Shown here piece by piece: positions 53,991 to 62,138 of a DNA stretch of 64,000 nt (positions are counted from its first letter, which is position 1; each line of letters begins with the position of its first letter). The position numbers and the translations under genes were made by a program. The notes under the pieces were generated by a model. The model was not told the origin of the DNA and searched no databases. It saw nothing but the letters and a program-made list of their open reading frames with translations. The DNA comes from Mucilaginibacter gossypii (GTDB lineage Bacteria > Bacteroidota > Bacteroidia > Sphingobacteriales > Sphingobacteriaceae), in contig NZ_FNCG01000004.1 in assembly GCF_900100945.1 (NCBI RefSeq), positions 124,001 to 188,000 on the forward strand, written 5' to 3'.

Positions 53991-55334
53991 ATGAAGAAAT
54001 TTTTCACCACATTATCCAATATCTGGAAAATCGAAGATCTGAGAGTGCGTATTACTAACACACTCTTATTTCTTTTAATATATCGTGTAGGCTCATTCGT
54101 GGTTTTGCCGGGCGTTAACGCCGCGGTAGCATCAACCCAAAAAGCAGAAGGATTAGTAGGATTGCTGAATATGTTTGCAGGAGGATCGTTTTCACGTTCC
54201 TCTATTTTTGCGTTAGGTGTTATGCCTTACATTTCGGCTTCAATTGTGGTGCAACTGCTGGGTATTGCCGTTCCGTATTTTACCAAATTGCAAAAAGAAG
54301 GTGAAAGCGGTCGCAACAAGCTTAACCAATGGACCCGCTACCTGACAATAGGTATTACCTTTTTACAGGCTATAGGTTACCTTAAATCGCAGGTTGCTGC
54401 TGATGCAAGGACTATTGCCGATCCTTTTACCTTTATCTTCATTAACACTTTTGTGTTAACGGCAGGTACATTATTTGTAATGTGGTTAGGCGAAAAGATC
54501 ACCGATAAAGGTATCGGTAACGGTATTTCACTTATTATCATGGTGGGTATCATTGCTCAGTTACCAATGGCGTTTACTACCGAGTTCGTTTCGCGTAATG
54601 GCGGTGCCGGTGGTTTAATTGCTTTCATTGTGGAGATCGTAGGTCTTATTGGTGTGGTAATGTTTACTATACTGATAGTACAGGGAACGCGTAAAATTTC
54701 GGTACAATACGCTAAACGTATTGTGGGTAACAAACAATATGGCGGTGTACGCCAGTACATACCTTTAAAGGTAAATGCTGCAGGTGTAATGCCAATCATA
54801 TTTGCTCAGGCATTGATGTTTATCCCACAAACTGTATCGCAGTTTTTCCCTAACGTATCATCAAACGGTATATTGATAGCTTTAGCTAACTATAACTCAT
54901 GGGAGCATAACCTGTTGTTTGGGATACTGATCATCCTGTTCACTTACTTCTATACTGCTATTACGGTTAACCCTAACCAAATGGCCGATGATATGAAGAA
55001 GAATGGTGGCTTTATCCCGGGCATTAAACCAGGCCGTACTACTGCTGAGTTTATTGATGGCGTAATTTCAAAGATCACTTTACCAGGATCAGTATTCCTG
55101 GCTATTATAGCAATCATCCCGGCATTGGCCAGTTTGGTTGGTGTATCTCCGGTATTCGCAAGGTTCTTCGGCGGTACATCGCTGATCATCCTGGTGGGTG
55201 TTGTTTTGGATACATTACAGCAAATAGAAAGTCACTTGTTGATGCGCCATTATGATGGTTTAATGAAAACCGGACGGATTAAGGGACGTACAGCTATGCC
55301 TGCCGCTGCCGGTACCAGTCCGACAGCGATTTAA
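53991..55334 (+). CDS. secY: Preprotein translocase subunit SecY
   Basis: The 447-residue protein has ten membrane segments and the SecY signatures NMFAGGSFSRSSIFALGVMP and YISASIVVQLL, and ends with LLMRHYDGLMKTGRIKGR. It forms the protein-conducting channel of the Sec translocon. It follows rplO by five bases. Confidence 0.98.
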   Translation: MKKFFTTLSNIWKIEDLRVRITNTLLFLLIYRVGSFVVLPGVNAAVASTQKAEGLVGLLNMFAGGSFSRSSIFALGVMPYISASIVVQLLGIAVPYFTKLQKEGESGRNKLNQWTRYLTIGITFLQAIGYLKSQVAADARTIADPFTFIFINTFVLTAGTLFVMWLGEKITDKGIGNGISLIIMVGIIAQLPMAFTTEFVSRNGGAGGLIAFIVEIVGLIGVVMFTILIVQGTRKISVQYAKRIVGNKQYGGVRQYIPLKVNAAGVMPIIFAQALMFIPQTVSQFFPNVSSNGILIALANYNSWEHNLLFGILIILFTYFYTAITVNPNQMADDMKKNGGFIPGIKPGRTTAEFIDGVISKITLPGSVFLAIIAIIPALASLVGVSPVFARFFGGTSLIILVGVVLDTLQQIESHLLMRHYDGLMKTGRIKGRTAMPAAAGTSPTAI

Positions 55335-55340
55335 TTAGCA

Positions 55341-56132
55341 ATGTCAAAAATCAATTATAAGTCTGTCGAAGAGATAGAACTCATAAGAGAAAGTTCTTTA
55401 CTTGTTTCAAAAACACTCGGAGAGATAGCTAAGGTTATCGCTCCGGGTGTTAAAACAATTGAACTGGATAAGCTTGCCGAAACCTTTATACGGGACAACG
55501 GCGGTGTTCCTGCCTTTTTAAACTATCACGGATTTCCTTATTCACTGTGTATCTCCCTGAATGACCAGGTTGTACACGGCTTCCCCGGATCGCATGTTTT
55601 AACTGAGGGCGACCTGGTATCAGTTGATTGCGGCGTTGTTTTAAATAAATACTACGGCGACTCCGCTTATACCTTTGCCATTGGCGAGGTTAGCGATCAG
55701 GTTAAAAAGCTGATGCGTGTAACGCAGGAATGCTTAAAGCTGGGTGTTGAAAAAGCGGTTGTAGGGATGCGGGTAGGTGATATCGGATACGCGGTACAGG
55801 AGCATGCCGAAAAGAACGGCTTTGGTGTAGTAAAGGAACTTGTTGGCCATGGTGTAGGATTAAAGCTGCACGAAAAGCCCGAAGTACCTAACTATGGCAA
55901 ACGCGGTGCTGGTATCAAACTGGAAGAAGGCATGGTGATAGCCATTGAGCCCATGATCAATGCCGGCCGTGCCGGTGTTAAGTTTTGGGATGATGGCTGG
56001 ACAGTTTCAACATCTGACAAGAAACCTTCGGCACATTATGAGCATACAGTAGCGGTACGAAAAGGTACTCCGGACATTTTATCGACGTTTGATTACGTAG
56101 AAAATGTTTTAAAAGAAAAAAATAATAATTAA
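55341..56132 (+). CDS. map: Methionine aminopeptidase type I
   Basis: The 263-residue metalloenzyme has the metal ligands in SVDCGVVLNKYYGDSAYTF (two Asp), VGHGVGLKLHEKPEVPNYG (His), IAIEPMIN (Glu) and HYEHTVAV (Glu region). It removes the N-terminal Met from nascent proteins. It starts 6 bases after secY. Confidence 0.97.
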   Translation: MSKINYKSVEEIELIRESSLLVSKTLGEIAKVIAPGVKTIELDKLAETFIRDNGGVPAFLNYHGFPYSLCISLNDQVVHGFPGSHVLTEGDLVSVDCGVVLNKYYGDSAYTFAIGEVSDQVKKLMRVTQECLKLGVEKAVVGMRVGDIGYAVQEHAEKNGFGVVKELVGHGVGLKLHEKPEVPNYGKRGAGIKLEEGMVIAIEPMINAGRAGVKFWDDGWTVSTSDKKPSAHYEHTVAVRKGTPDILSTFDYVENVLKEKNNN

Positions 56133-56144
56133 ATAATTTTTTAT

Positions 56145-56152
56145 TAATTTTG
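56145..56152 (+). promoter_or_regulatory. Candidate internal promoter before infA
   Basis: TAATTTTG matches the TAnnTTTG box and lies 44 bases before the infA start. No clear -33 TTTG is seen at the expected distance. It could boost infA, rpmJ and the following genes. Confidence 0.4.
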
Positions 56153-56196
56153 CATCCCGGTTTTAGGGCGGATAATTAAGTAATAATCAACAAAAT

Positions 56197-56415
56197 ATGG
56201 CTAAACAATCTTCGATTGAGCAAGACGGTACAATTAGAGAGGCATTGTCAAATGCAATGTTCAGAGTTGAACTTGAAAATGGTCATGAGATTATAGCGCA
56301 CATATCGGGCAAAATGCGTATGCACTACATTAAAATTCTTCCTGGCGACAGGGTGAAGCTTGAAATGAGTCCATACGATTTAACAAAGGGTAGAATAACC
56401 TATAGATATAAATAA
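56197..56415 (+). CDS. infA: Translation initiation factor IF-1
   Basis: The 72-residue OB-fold protein has the family core [20 protein letters not shown] and [14 protein letters not shown]. The second residues are [10 protein letters not shown], a common Bacteroidota variant. IF-1 blocks the A site during initiation. Confidence 0.98.
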   Translation: MAKQSSIEQDGTIREALSNAMFRVELENGHEIIAHISGKMRMHYIKILPGDRVKLEMSPYDLTKGRITYRYK

Positions 56416-56419
56416 AAAG

Positions 56420-56536
56420 ATGAAAGTTAGAGCATCCATCAAAAAGCGCAGCGCTGATTGCAAGATCATCCGCCGTAACGGGAAACTTTACGTTATTAAC
56501 AAGAAGAACCCGAAGTTTAAACAACGCCAGGGCTAA
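56420..56536 (+). CDS. rpmJ: 50S ribosomal protein L36, zinc-free form
   Basis: This 38-residue protein reads [20 protein letters not shown] and ends [12 protein letters not shown]. Of the zinc ligands of classical L36 (Cys, Cys, Cys, His) only one Cys is left, so it is the zinc-independent form. It starts 4 bases after infA. Confidence 0.96.
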   Translation: MKVRASIKKRSADCKIIRRNGKLYVINKKNPKFKQRQG

Positions 56537-56539
56537 GAA

Positions 56540-56620
56540 CAATTACTGAATTGGAGAATGATTGAATTACTGATGATAGCGATTCGATAATTCAATAATT
56601 CGATAACTCAATAAATTACA
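56540..56620. repeat. Gap-specific repeats between rpmJ and rpsM
   Basis: The gap consists largely of ATTCGATAATTCAATAATTCG-like units, an imperfect direct and inverted repeat. No gene is present. Confidence 0.6.
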
Positions 56621-56626
56621 AGAAAT

Positions 56627-57004
56627 ATGGCAAGGATATCAGGTATTGATTTACCAAAGAATAAAAGAGGAGAAATCGGACTTACTTACATTTTCGGTAT
56701 TGGCCGCTCAACAGCTCAAAGAATTTTGACTGAGGCTGGTATTGATTTTAATATCAAAGTACAAGACTGGACCGATGAGCAATTATCTTCTATACGCGGA
56801 ATTATTAACGACCAAATTAAGGTTGAAGGTGCATTACGTTCAGAAGTGCAGCTTAACATTAAGCGTTTGATGGATATTGGTTGTTACCGCGGTACACGTC
56901 ACCGTAAAGGTTTACCATTACGTGGTCAGCGCACTAAAAACAACTCACGTACCCGTAAAGGTAAACGTAAAACAGTTGCTAACAAGAAAAAAGCTACTAA
57001 ATAG
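56627..57004 (+). CDS. rpsM: 30S ribosomal protein S13
   Basis: The 125-residue protein starts [20 protein letters not shown] and has [20 protein letters not shown] and a basic tail. S13 contacts tRNA and the 50S subunit through bridge B1. Confidence 0.98.
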   Translation: MARISGIDLPKNKRGEIGLTYIFGIGRSTAQRILTEAGIDFNIKVQDWTDEQLSSIRGIINDQIKVEGALRSEVQLNIKRLMDIGCYRGTRHRKGLPLRGQRTKNNSRTRKGKRKTVANKKKATK

Positions 57005-57146
57005 TGATTGGTGCTTAGAGGTTAGAGATTGGTTAATTGCCGCTTGATAACCTTTAAATCATCAGGAATACCTCATTTTGACAGTATAATTAATGGGTCC
57101 GGATTATTCGTTAATTCAGTAATTCATTAATTCAAAAATTAAAAAA
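57005..57146. repeat. Gap-specific repeats between rpsM and rpsK
   Basis: The 142-base gap ends in ATTCGTTAATTCAGTAATTC-like units at 57107-57140. The first half shows no feature that I recognise. Confidence 0.5.
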
Positions 57147-57536
57147 ATGGCTAAAGCTAAAAAAGTAACCAAGAAACGCATTGTGATTGTTGAGCCGGTT
57201 GGCGAAGCACACATCAATGCTACTTTCAACAACATCATCATCACCCTTACCAACAAAACCGGCCAGGCAGTTTCATGGTCATCAGCTGGTAAAATGGGTT
57301 TCAAAGGTTCAAAAAAGAATACTCCTTACGCTGCCTCACAAGCTGCTGCCGATTGCGGTAAAGTTGCTTATGACTTAGGTTTACGTAAAGTTGAAGTATT
57401 TGTAAAAGGCCCAGGTGCCGGTCGTGAGTCAGCTATCCGTACTTTGCAAACTGCAGGTATCGAAGTAACTACGATTAAAGATATTACACCGCTTCCACAC
57501 AACGGTTGCCGTCCTTCAAAAAGAAGAAGAGTTTAA
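57147..57536 (+). CDS. rpsK: 30S ribosomal protein S11
   Basis: The 129-residue protein has [20 protein letters not shown] and the C-terminal [18 protein letters not shown]11 lies on the 30S platform near the mRNA exit. Confidence 0.98.
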   Translation: MAKAKKVTKKRIVIVEPVGEAHINATFNNIIITLTNKTGQAVSWSSAGKMGFKGSKKNTPYAASQAAADCGKVAYDLGLRKVEVFVKGPGAGRESAIRTLQTAGIEVTTIKDITPLPHNGCRPSKRRRV

Positions 57537-57603
57537 TTAATATATTTTTTAAAGCTAAGATTCGGCAGCTGCAGGCTGCATGATACTTTAAGAACACACA
57601 AAA

Positions 57604-58212
57604 ATGGCCAGATATACAGGACCAAAATCCAAAATTGCCCGTCGTTTCCGTGAGCCGATCTTCGGTCCGGACAAAGCGTTAGAACGTAAAAACTATCCTC
57701 CGGGCATGCACGGTGCTTCAAAACGTCGTGGAAAGCAATCAGAGTACTCTACTCAGTTGCAAGAGAAACAAAAAGTTAAATACACTTATGGTGTATTAGA
57801 GCGTCAGTTCGAAAACTTATTTCACCGTGCTTCTGCTAAAGAAGGTATCACAGGCGAAAACCTGTTGAAATTCCTGGAAGCTCGTTTAGATAACGCTGTT
57901 TTCCGTTTAGGTATTGCTCCTACACGTTCGGCAGCACGTCAATTGGTTAACCACAAACACATCACTGTTAACGGTGCTGTTGTGAACATCGCTTCATATG
58001 CATTGAAAGCTGGTGATGTGGTTGCAGTGCGTGAAAAATCTAAATCATTAGAGGCTATCACTACTTCAGTGGCCGGTAGAAGAATCAACAAATACAGCTG
58101 GTTAGAGTGGGATGCGAACAACCTTACAGGTAAATTCCTTAACTATCCTAACCGCGATGAGATCCCTGAAAACATCAAGGAAAACCTGATCGTCGAGTTG
58201 TACTCTAAATAA
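57604..58212 (+). CDS. rpsD: 30S ribosomal protein S4
   Basis: The 202-residue protein starts [20 protein letters not shown] and has the S4 RNA-binding domain [20 protein letters not shown] and [15 protein letters not shown]4 nucleates 30S assembly and often controls the alpha operon. The N-terminal zinc-binding Cys residues are absent. Confidence 0.98.
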   Translation: MARYTGPKSKIARRFREPIFGPDKALERKNYPPGMHGASKRRGKQSEYSTQLQEKQKVKYTYGVLERQFENLFHRASAKEGITGENLLKFLEARLDNAVFRLGIAPTRSAARQLVNHKHITVNGAVVNIASYALKAGDVVAVREKSKSLEAITTSVAGRRINKYSWLEWDANNLTGKFLNYPNRDEIPENIKENLIVELYSK

Positions 58213-58390
58213 GATATGAGATATCAGATGTGAGATTTGAGAGTTTTTTCAAATCTCATTTCTGGTTTTCGTATATATGCAAATCACAAACAAAAGATTT
58301 GAATAAGCGTTTGAACAGCAGAGTAAATCTCACATCTCAAATCCCATATCTCAAATCAATTATCAAGTAAACAATAAATAAAGGATATAA
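58213..58390. repeat. Gap-specific repeats between rpsD and rpoA
   Basis: AGATATGAGATATCAGATGTG-type units at 58213-58240 return inverted as CACATCTCAAATCCCATATC at 58329-58360. The 178-base gap has no gene. The arms could form a long imperfect hairpin. Confidence 0.65.
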
Positions 58391-59383
58391 ATGGCAATTT
58401 TAGCATTTCAAAAACCAGACAAGGTTATCATGCAAAAAGCAAATGATTTTGATGGTACGTTTGAATTTCGTCCGTTAGAACCAGGTTTTGGTGTAACCAT
58501 TGGTAATGCTCTGCGTCGTATCTTACTTTCATCACTTGAAGGTTATGCAATTACTTCTGTTCGTTTTTCGGGAGTAACTCATGAATTTTCAACCATCAAA
58601 GGTGTTGTTGAAGACGTAACCGAGATCATCCTGAACCTTAAACAAGTTCGTTTTAAGAAAACAGGTGAATCTGGCGACAGCGAGAAAATATTTGTTATTG
58701 TAAATGGCCAGGATGCATTTAAAGCAGGAGATATCACCAAATTCTCTAACAACTTTACTGTATTAAATCCTGATTTGGTACTTTGCAATATGGATCCGGC
58801 TGTAACGCTTGAAGTTGAGCTTACTGTAGGCAAGGGCCGTGGTTACGTACCAAGCGAGGAAAATAAAAATCCTGACGCTAACGTAGGTGTGATCGCTATC
58901 GACTCGATCTATACGCCGATCAAAAACGTAAAATATACCATCGAAAACTATCGTGTTGAGCAAAAAACCGACTATGAGAAATTAGTATTGGATATTGCTA
59001 CCGATGGTTCGATCCACCCTGAAGATGCTTTGAAAGAAGCAGCGAAAATCCTGATCCAGCATTTTATGCTGTTCAGCGATGAAAACATGATGCTTGAAGC
59101 ACAAGCTAAAGAAGAAACCAAAGAAGTGGATGAAGAGATACTGCATATGCGCAAGATCCTTAAAACCGAACTGGTTGATCTTGACCTTTCTGTACGTGCC
59201 CTTAACTGCCTTAAAGCTGCTGATATCCGCAGCCTTGCTGACCTGGTATCGTACGATGTTGCTGACATGTTAAAATTCAGGAACTTTGGTAAGAAATCGT
59301 TAACTGAAATCCAGGACCTGGTTAAATCAAAAGGTTTATCTTTTGGCATGAACCTGTCTAAATTTAAGTTAGACGAAGAATAA
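58391..59383 (+). CDS. rpoA: DNA-directed RNA polymerase alpha subunit
   Basis: The 330-residue protein has the assembly domain ([20 protein letters not shown]) and, after an acidic linker, the C-terminal HhH domain ([40 protein letters not shown]) that contacts regulators and UP elements. The length is normal. Confidence 0.98.
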   Translation: MAILAFQKPDKVIMQKANDFDGTFEFRPLEPGFGVTIGNALRRILLSSLEGYAITSVRFSGVTHEFSTIKGVVEDVTEIILNLKQVRFKKTGESGDSEKIFVIVNGQDAFKAGDITKFSNNFTVLNPDLVLCNMDPAVTLEVELTVGKGRGYVPSEENKNPDANVGVIAIDSIYTPIKNVKYTIENYRVEQKTDYEKLVLDIATDGSIHPEDALKEAAKILIQHFMLFSDENMMLEAQAKEETKEVDEEILHMRKILKTELVDLDLSVRALNCLKAADIRSLADLVSYDVADMLKFRNFGKKSLTEIQDLVKSKGLSFGMNLSKFKLDEE

Positions 59384-59470
59384 GAAAGAAGCAAGACGGT
59401 GAGAAGCAAGAATCAGGAATTTTATATCTTGACTCTTGATTTCTTGGCTCTTGATTCTTGTTGCAAACAT
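59384..59470. repeat. Gap-specific repeats between rpoA and rplQ
   Basis: AAGAAGCAAGACGGTGAGAA and CAAGAATCAGGAATTT units are followed by inverted TTGACTCTTGATTTCTTGGC copies. The 156-base gap has no gene. Confidence 0.6.
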
Positions 59471-59539
59471 TAAGCGAAAGCATAATTCCGAGGGCTTGAG
59501 CCTATCGCCCAACGGTATGCACGTGAAATATATAAAACA

Positions 59540-60091
59540 ATGAGACACGGAAACAAAAACAATCACTTAGGCCGTACTACCAGCCACCGCAAAGCGATGC
59601 TGGCTAACATGGCATCTTCGCTTATTTTACACAAGCGTATCACTACAACATTAGCAAAAGCAAAAGTTTTACGCGGTTATGTTGAGCCACTTTTAACAAA
59701 ATCAAAAAACGATACTACGCACTCACGTCGTACAGTATTCAGCTACCTGCAGGATAAAGACGCTACATCAATCGTTTTTCGCGAAATCGCTGAAAAAATT
59801 GCTAACCGTCCGGGTGGTTACACCCGTATCATCAAGTTAGAAAACCGTTTAGGCGATAACGCTGAAATGGCAATCATCGAGCTTGTTGATTACAACACTG
59901 TTTACGGTGCTGACGCTGCTGTTCCTGCTAAGAAATCAACCCGTCGTCGTGGTGGTTCTGGTGCAAAAGCTAAAACTGCTGCTCCTGTAGCTGCAGAAGA
60001 AGCTGTAGTAGTTGAAGACGTTAAAGAAGAGCCGGCTGCTGAGGCACCTGCACCTTCTGAAAACGAAGAGAACGCTGAAAAAGGCGAATAA
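59540..60091 (+). CDS. rplQ: 50S ribosomal protein L17 with acidic tail
   Basis: The L17 core ([26 protein letters not shown]-type [20 protein letters not shown]) ends near residue 130. An extension of about 50 residues follows, first basic ([18 protein letters not shown]) and then rich in Ala and Glu. Such tails are usual in Bacteroidota and are probably disordered. It is the last gene of the operon, followed by a strong terminator. Confidence 0.97.
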   Translation: MRHGNKNNHLGRTTSHRKAMLANMASSLILHKRITTTLAKAKVLRGYVEPLLTKSKNDTTHSRRTVFSYLQDKDATSIVFREIAEKIANRPGGYTRIIKLENRLGDNAEMAIIELVDYNTVYGADAAVPAKKSTRRRGGSGAKAKTAAPVAAEEAVVVEDVKEEPAAEAPAPSENEENAEKGE

Positions 60092-60116
60092 TTAATTATT
60101 CGGTTTAACAGATACT

Positions 60117-60153
60117 AAAACGGCACTGATCTATGATCGGTGCCGTTTTTTTA
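60117..60153 (+). terminator. Terminator of the ribosomal operon
   Basis: CGGCACTGATC and GATCGGTGCCG pair around TAT with one wobble, extended by AAAA/TTTT and followed by a T run. It is the strongest terminator in the window. Confidence 0.9.
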
Positions 60154-60202
60154 TGTAATTGACTGCCGTTTTAGGTAAAATCATGGTGATTCCCTGATCT
60201 GT

Positions 60203-60727
60203 TTACTCGCGGTTCAGGCTATAAGTCAATAAGCATTCAACTTCATTCATTAAAGTGAAACCGCACTTTTCCAATATCCTTCGTGATGGCAGGTTATCTG
60301 CATAGGTGCGCACTATGATAGCTTTTACAAATTCATGTGTAAATGCCCATTGCGAAAGTAATTGTAAAGCTTCTGTAGCATAACCTTTGTTATGCTGGTT
60401 GGCGTCGATCATATAACCAATCTCCGCTTCGCCGGCATCATTAGGATAACCGGCAAAGCCAATGCCGCCAATGACGGTATTGGTGCTTTTAAGAACAATC
60501 TCCCAGCCGGTATACCATTGGTATTTATCAGGAAAGGCGAGCGTATTAGGTAGCCAGAAACTATCGAAGGCATCATCAATTTCTTTGATATATAACGGAT
60601 CGATCAGCATAGCTGAAGGTGTTAAGCCTAATGATAGCTCCAGCAGCTTACGGTTTTGTTTAAGCAATAATAATTGCGCGTGTGTTAACGGTATCATCTT
60701 TAACCGTTGTGATTGGATAAAATACAT
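60203..60727 (-). CDS. GNAT family N-acetyltransferase
   Basis: The 174-residue protein is of the RimJ/RimL type (RLKMIPLTHAQLLLLKQNRK; IGYMIDANQHNKGYATEALQ; LPSRRILEKCGFTLMNEVEC). It would transfer an acetyl group to an amine, perhaps a protein N-terminus or a small molecule. The gap of about 360 bases behind it (60728-61086) holds only CAGTTTGCAGT-like words near 61020-61060. Confidence 0.88.
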   Translation of the reverse strand: MYFIQSQRLKMIPLTHAQLLLLKQNRKLLELSLGLTPSAMLIDPLYIKEIDDAFDSFWLPNTLAFPDKYQWYTGWEIVLKSTNTVIGGIGFAGYPNDAGEAEIGYMIDANQHNKGYATEALQLLSQWAFTHEFVKAIIVRTYADNLPSRRILEKCGFTLMNEVECLLTYSLNRE

Positions 60728-61086
60728 TTAATGTTGGAATTAAATAACAATAAAAAACCAGTTCGCTTTTTTAAAGTGAAGGTACAGCCGGTATGCTATG
60801 GCTGTTTGTTAAGCAATTCCAGGCATTAGGATAAGCCTGTTTGGTTTGTTAGGTAACAGAGGCGTTTGTTTGATTAGGGTAAATGTAAGGGATTTAGTTG
60901 AAAATCCACGGCATTTTATAAAACCGAAAAGTGCGTTAGGGATAGTAGCGGATACCGGCCATAAGCGTAAGGCCTGCAGGCGTATGAGCGGATAGCCCGG
61001 CCGCAGGCAACGCCCATATCAGTTGGCAGTTTTGAGTAGGCAGTTTGCAGTTGATGATCACACATTATAGCAGCGTAATTAAATGA

Positions 61087-61295
61087 TTAGGCGTAATGCC
61101 CTTTTAAGGAATAAATAATAATACTATTGTCTATCACTTCGTAGATGATGCGATGCTGGTTATCAATTCGCCTTGACCATTTACCCGAATATTCATGTTT
61201 TAATGGCTCCGGTTTGCCAATACCAATAAATGGTGATTCTTTTTTAAGAAAAATCTAATATCTTCTTTAGCAGTGTCGGTTATTACAAGTTCCAT
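61087..61295 (-). pseudogene. Decayed Txe/YoeB-type toxin
   Basis: The frame begins MELVITDTAKEDIRFFLKKN and stops early. In the -1 frame, entered at 61239-61245, the sequence continues SPFIGIGKPEPLKHEYSGKW and SRRIDNQHRIIYEVIDNSII, ending in YSLKGHYA, a clear YoeB C-terminus. Compared with the family, about 18-20 residues of the second helix are missing as well. The gene is therefore probably dead, although the break lies at A AAA AAG, the strongest bacterial slippery site. The antitoxin gene upstream is intact. Confidence 0.8.
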
Positions 61296-61489
61296 ATATC
61301 GGCAGGTGTTATTTGTGTAGTTCTACCGGCCTTTAAATCATCTTCACTTTGCTTCATTTTATTTACAAAATCCTTATTATAGGCTTTTTCGCCTTTTTCG
61401 GTTTTGTAATCAACTTTAAGAGCTTTCATAATTGCTTTTAATGCAGCTAACTGCTCTTTATCCTTCGGCAGTACAATCAATGTCTCCAT
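61283..61489 (-). CDS. Antitoxin of the decayed YoeB-type pair
   Basis: The protein of about 68 residues starts METLIVLPKDKEQLAALKAI and ends KAGRTTQITPADIWNL, a layout of a short DNA-binding or dimerising start and a toxin-binding tail. It overlaps the toxin start by 13 bases. A start at 61495 (MYMETL) is also possible. It may persist to neutralise toxins from related pairs elsewhere. Confidence 0.75.
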   Translation of the reverse strand: METLIVLPKDKEQLAALKAIMKALKVDYKTEKGEKAYNKDFVNKMKQSEDDLKAGRTTQITPADIWNL

Positions 61490-61585
61490 ATACAAATTTA
61501 CACTTTATTAAATACAAATTTTGAAAGTGATTGTTGAATAAAAAGTTAATTGATAAAATAAAACTTTGCTATGTAAACGCTATCC

Positions 61586-61876
61586 TCACTCATCAATATA
61601 AAACTTGATATCATTAAAGCGGCTGCGCCCTTCGCGTACAAAGTTGCCATCGATATTGTAGAGTACATCGCCAAAGAGACTACGGCCTTTCCTGATCAGG
61701 TTATCGTCAAGGTTACAAACCACATCGCCAAACATTCCCTGACCCTTTTTTACTATTTTGCCATCTATGGTATATAATATGTCGCCAAACCGGCCCTGAC
61801 CTTTTCGCACATAGCTGCCATCGATGGTGTATAGTACGGTACCGAATTTATTATTACCCTCCCTGATGTATTTCAT
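61586..61876 (-). CDS. Small repeat protein, beta-flower-like
   Basis: The 96-residue protein consists of about five units of 18-19 residues with the pattern VRKGxGxFGDVLYxIDGx (for example YVRKGQGRFGDILYTIDGK and LIRKGRSLFGDVLYNIDGN). Each unit would make two short strands, giving a closed beta structure. It resembles small four-fold beta-flower proteins. There is no signal peptide. The function is unknown. Confidence 0.72.
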   Translation of the reverse strand: MKYIREGNNKFGTVLYTIDGSYVRKGQGRFGDILYTIDGKIVKKGQGMFGDVVCNLDDNLIRKGRSLFGDVLYNIDGNFVREGRSRFNDIKFYIDE

Positions 61877-62070
61877 GATTGATACCTGTGAATTAAAGTT
61901 TCAAGTTAGTCGATATACTGCCAATTAGCAAACCACGCAATAACCTTTTGTCTTTTAACTTTCGCCTTTAACCTAAAACGGTCCTGCCAACCTGTCATCA
62001 CAAAGTAAGCTATTCTGCCGCCTTGTTCATGAACTGACAATTACAGGCAATTTTTACTGCCATTGGCATA

Positions 62071-62087
62071 TTGGCACAGGCATTGAT
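62071..62087 (+). promoter_or_regulatory. -24/-12-like promoter of dnaK
   Basis: TTGGCACAGGCATTGAT matches the sigma-54 form TGGCAC-N5-TTG at the right spacing, except that the -12 GC is GA. The dnaK ATG is 52 bases downstream, which allows a short leader. An imperfect palindrome CAGGCAATTTTTACTGCC lies just upstream (62044-62061). No CIRCE element is seen. Confidence 0.45.
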
Positions 62088-62138
62088 AAACAGCAATGGT
62101 AAGTAAACAATAAATCAAAAAGAAAAAACAATCATATA

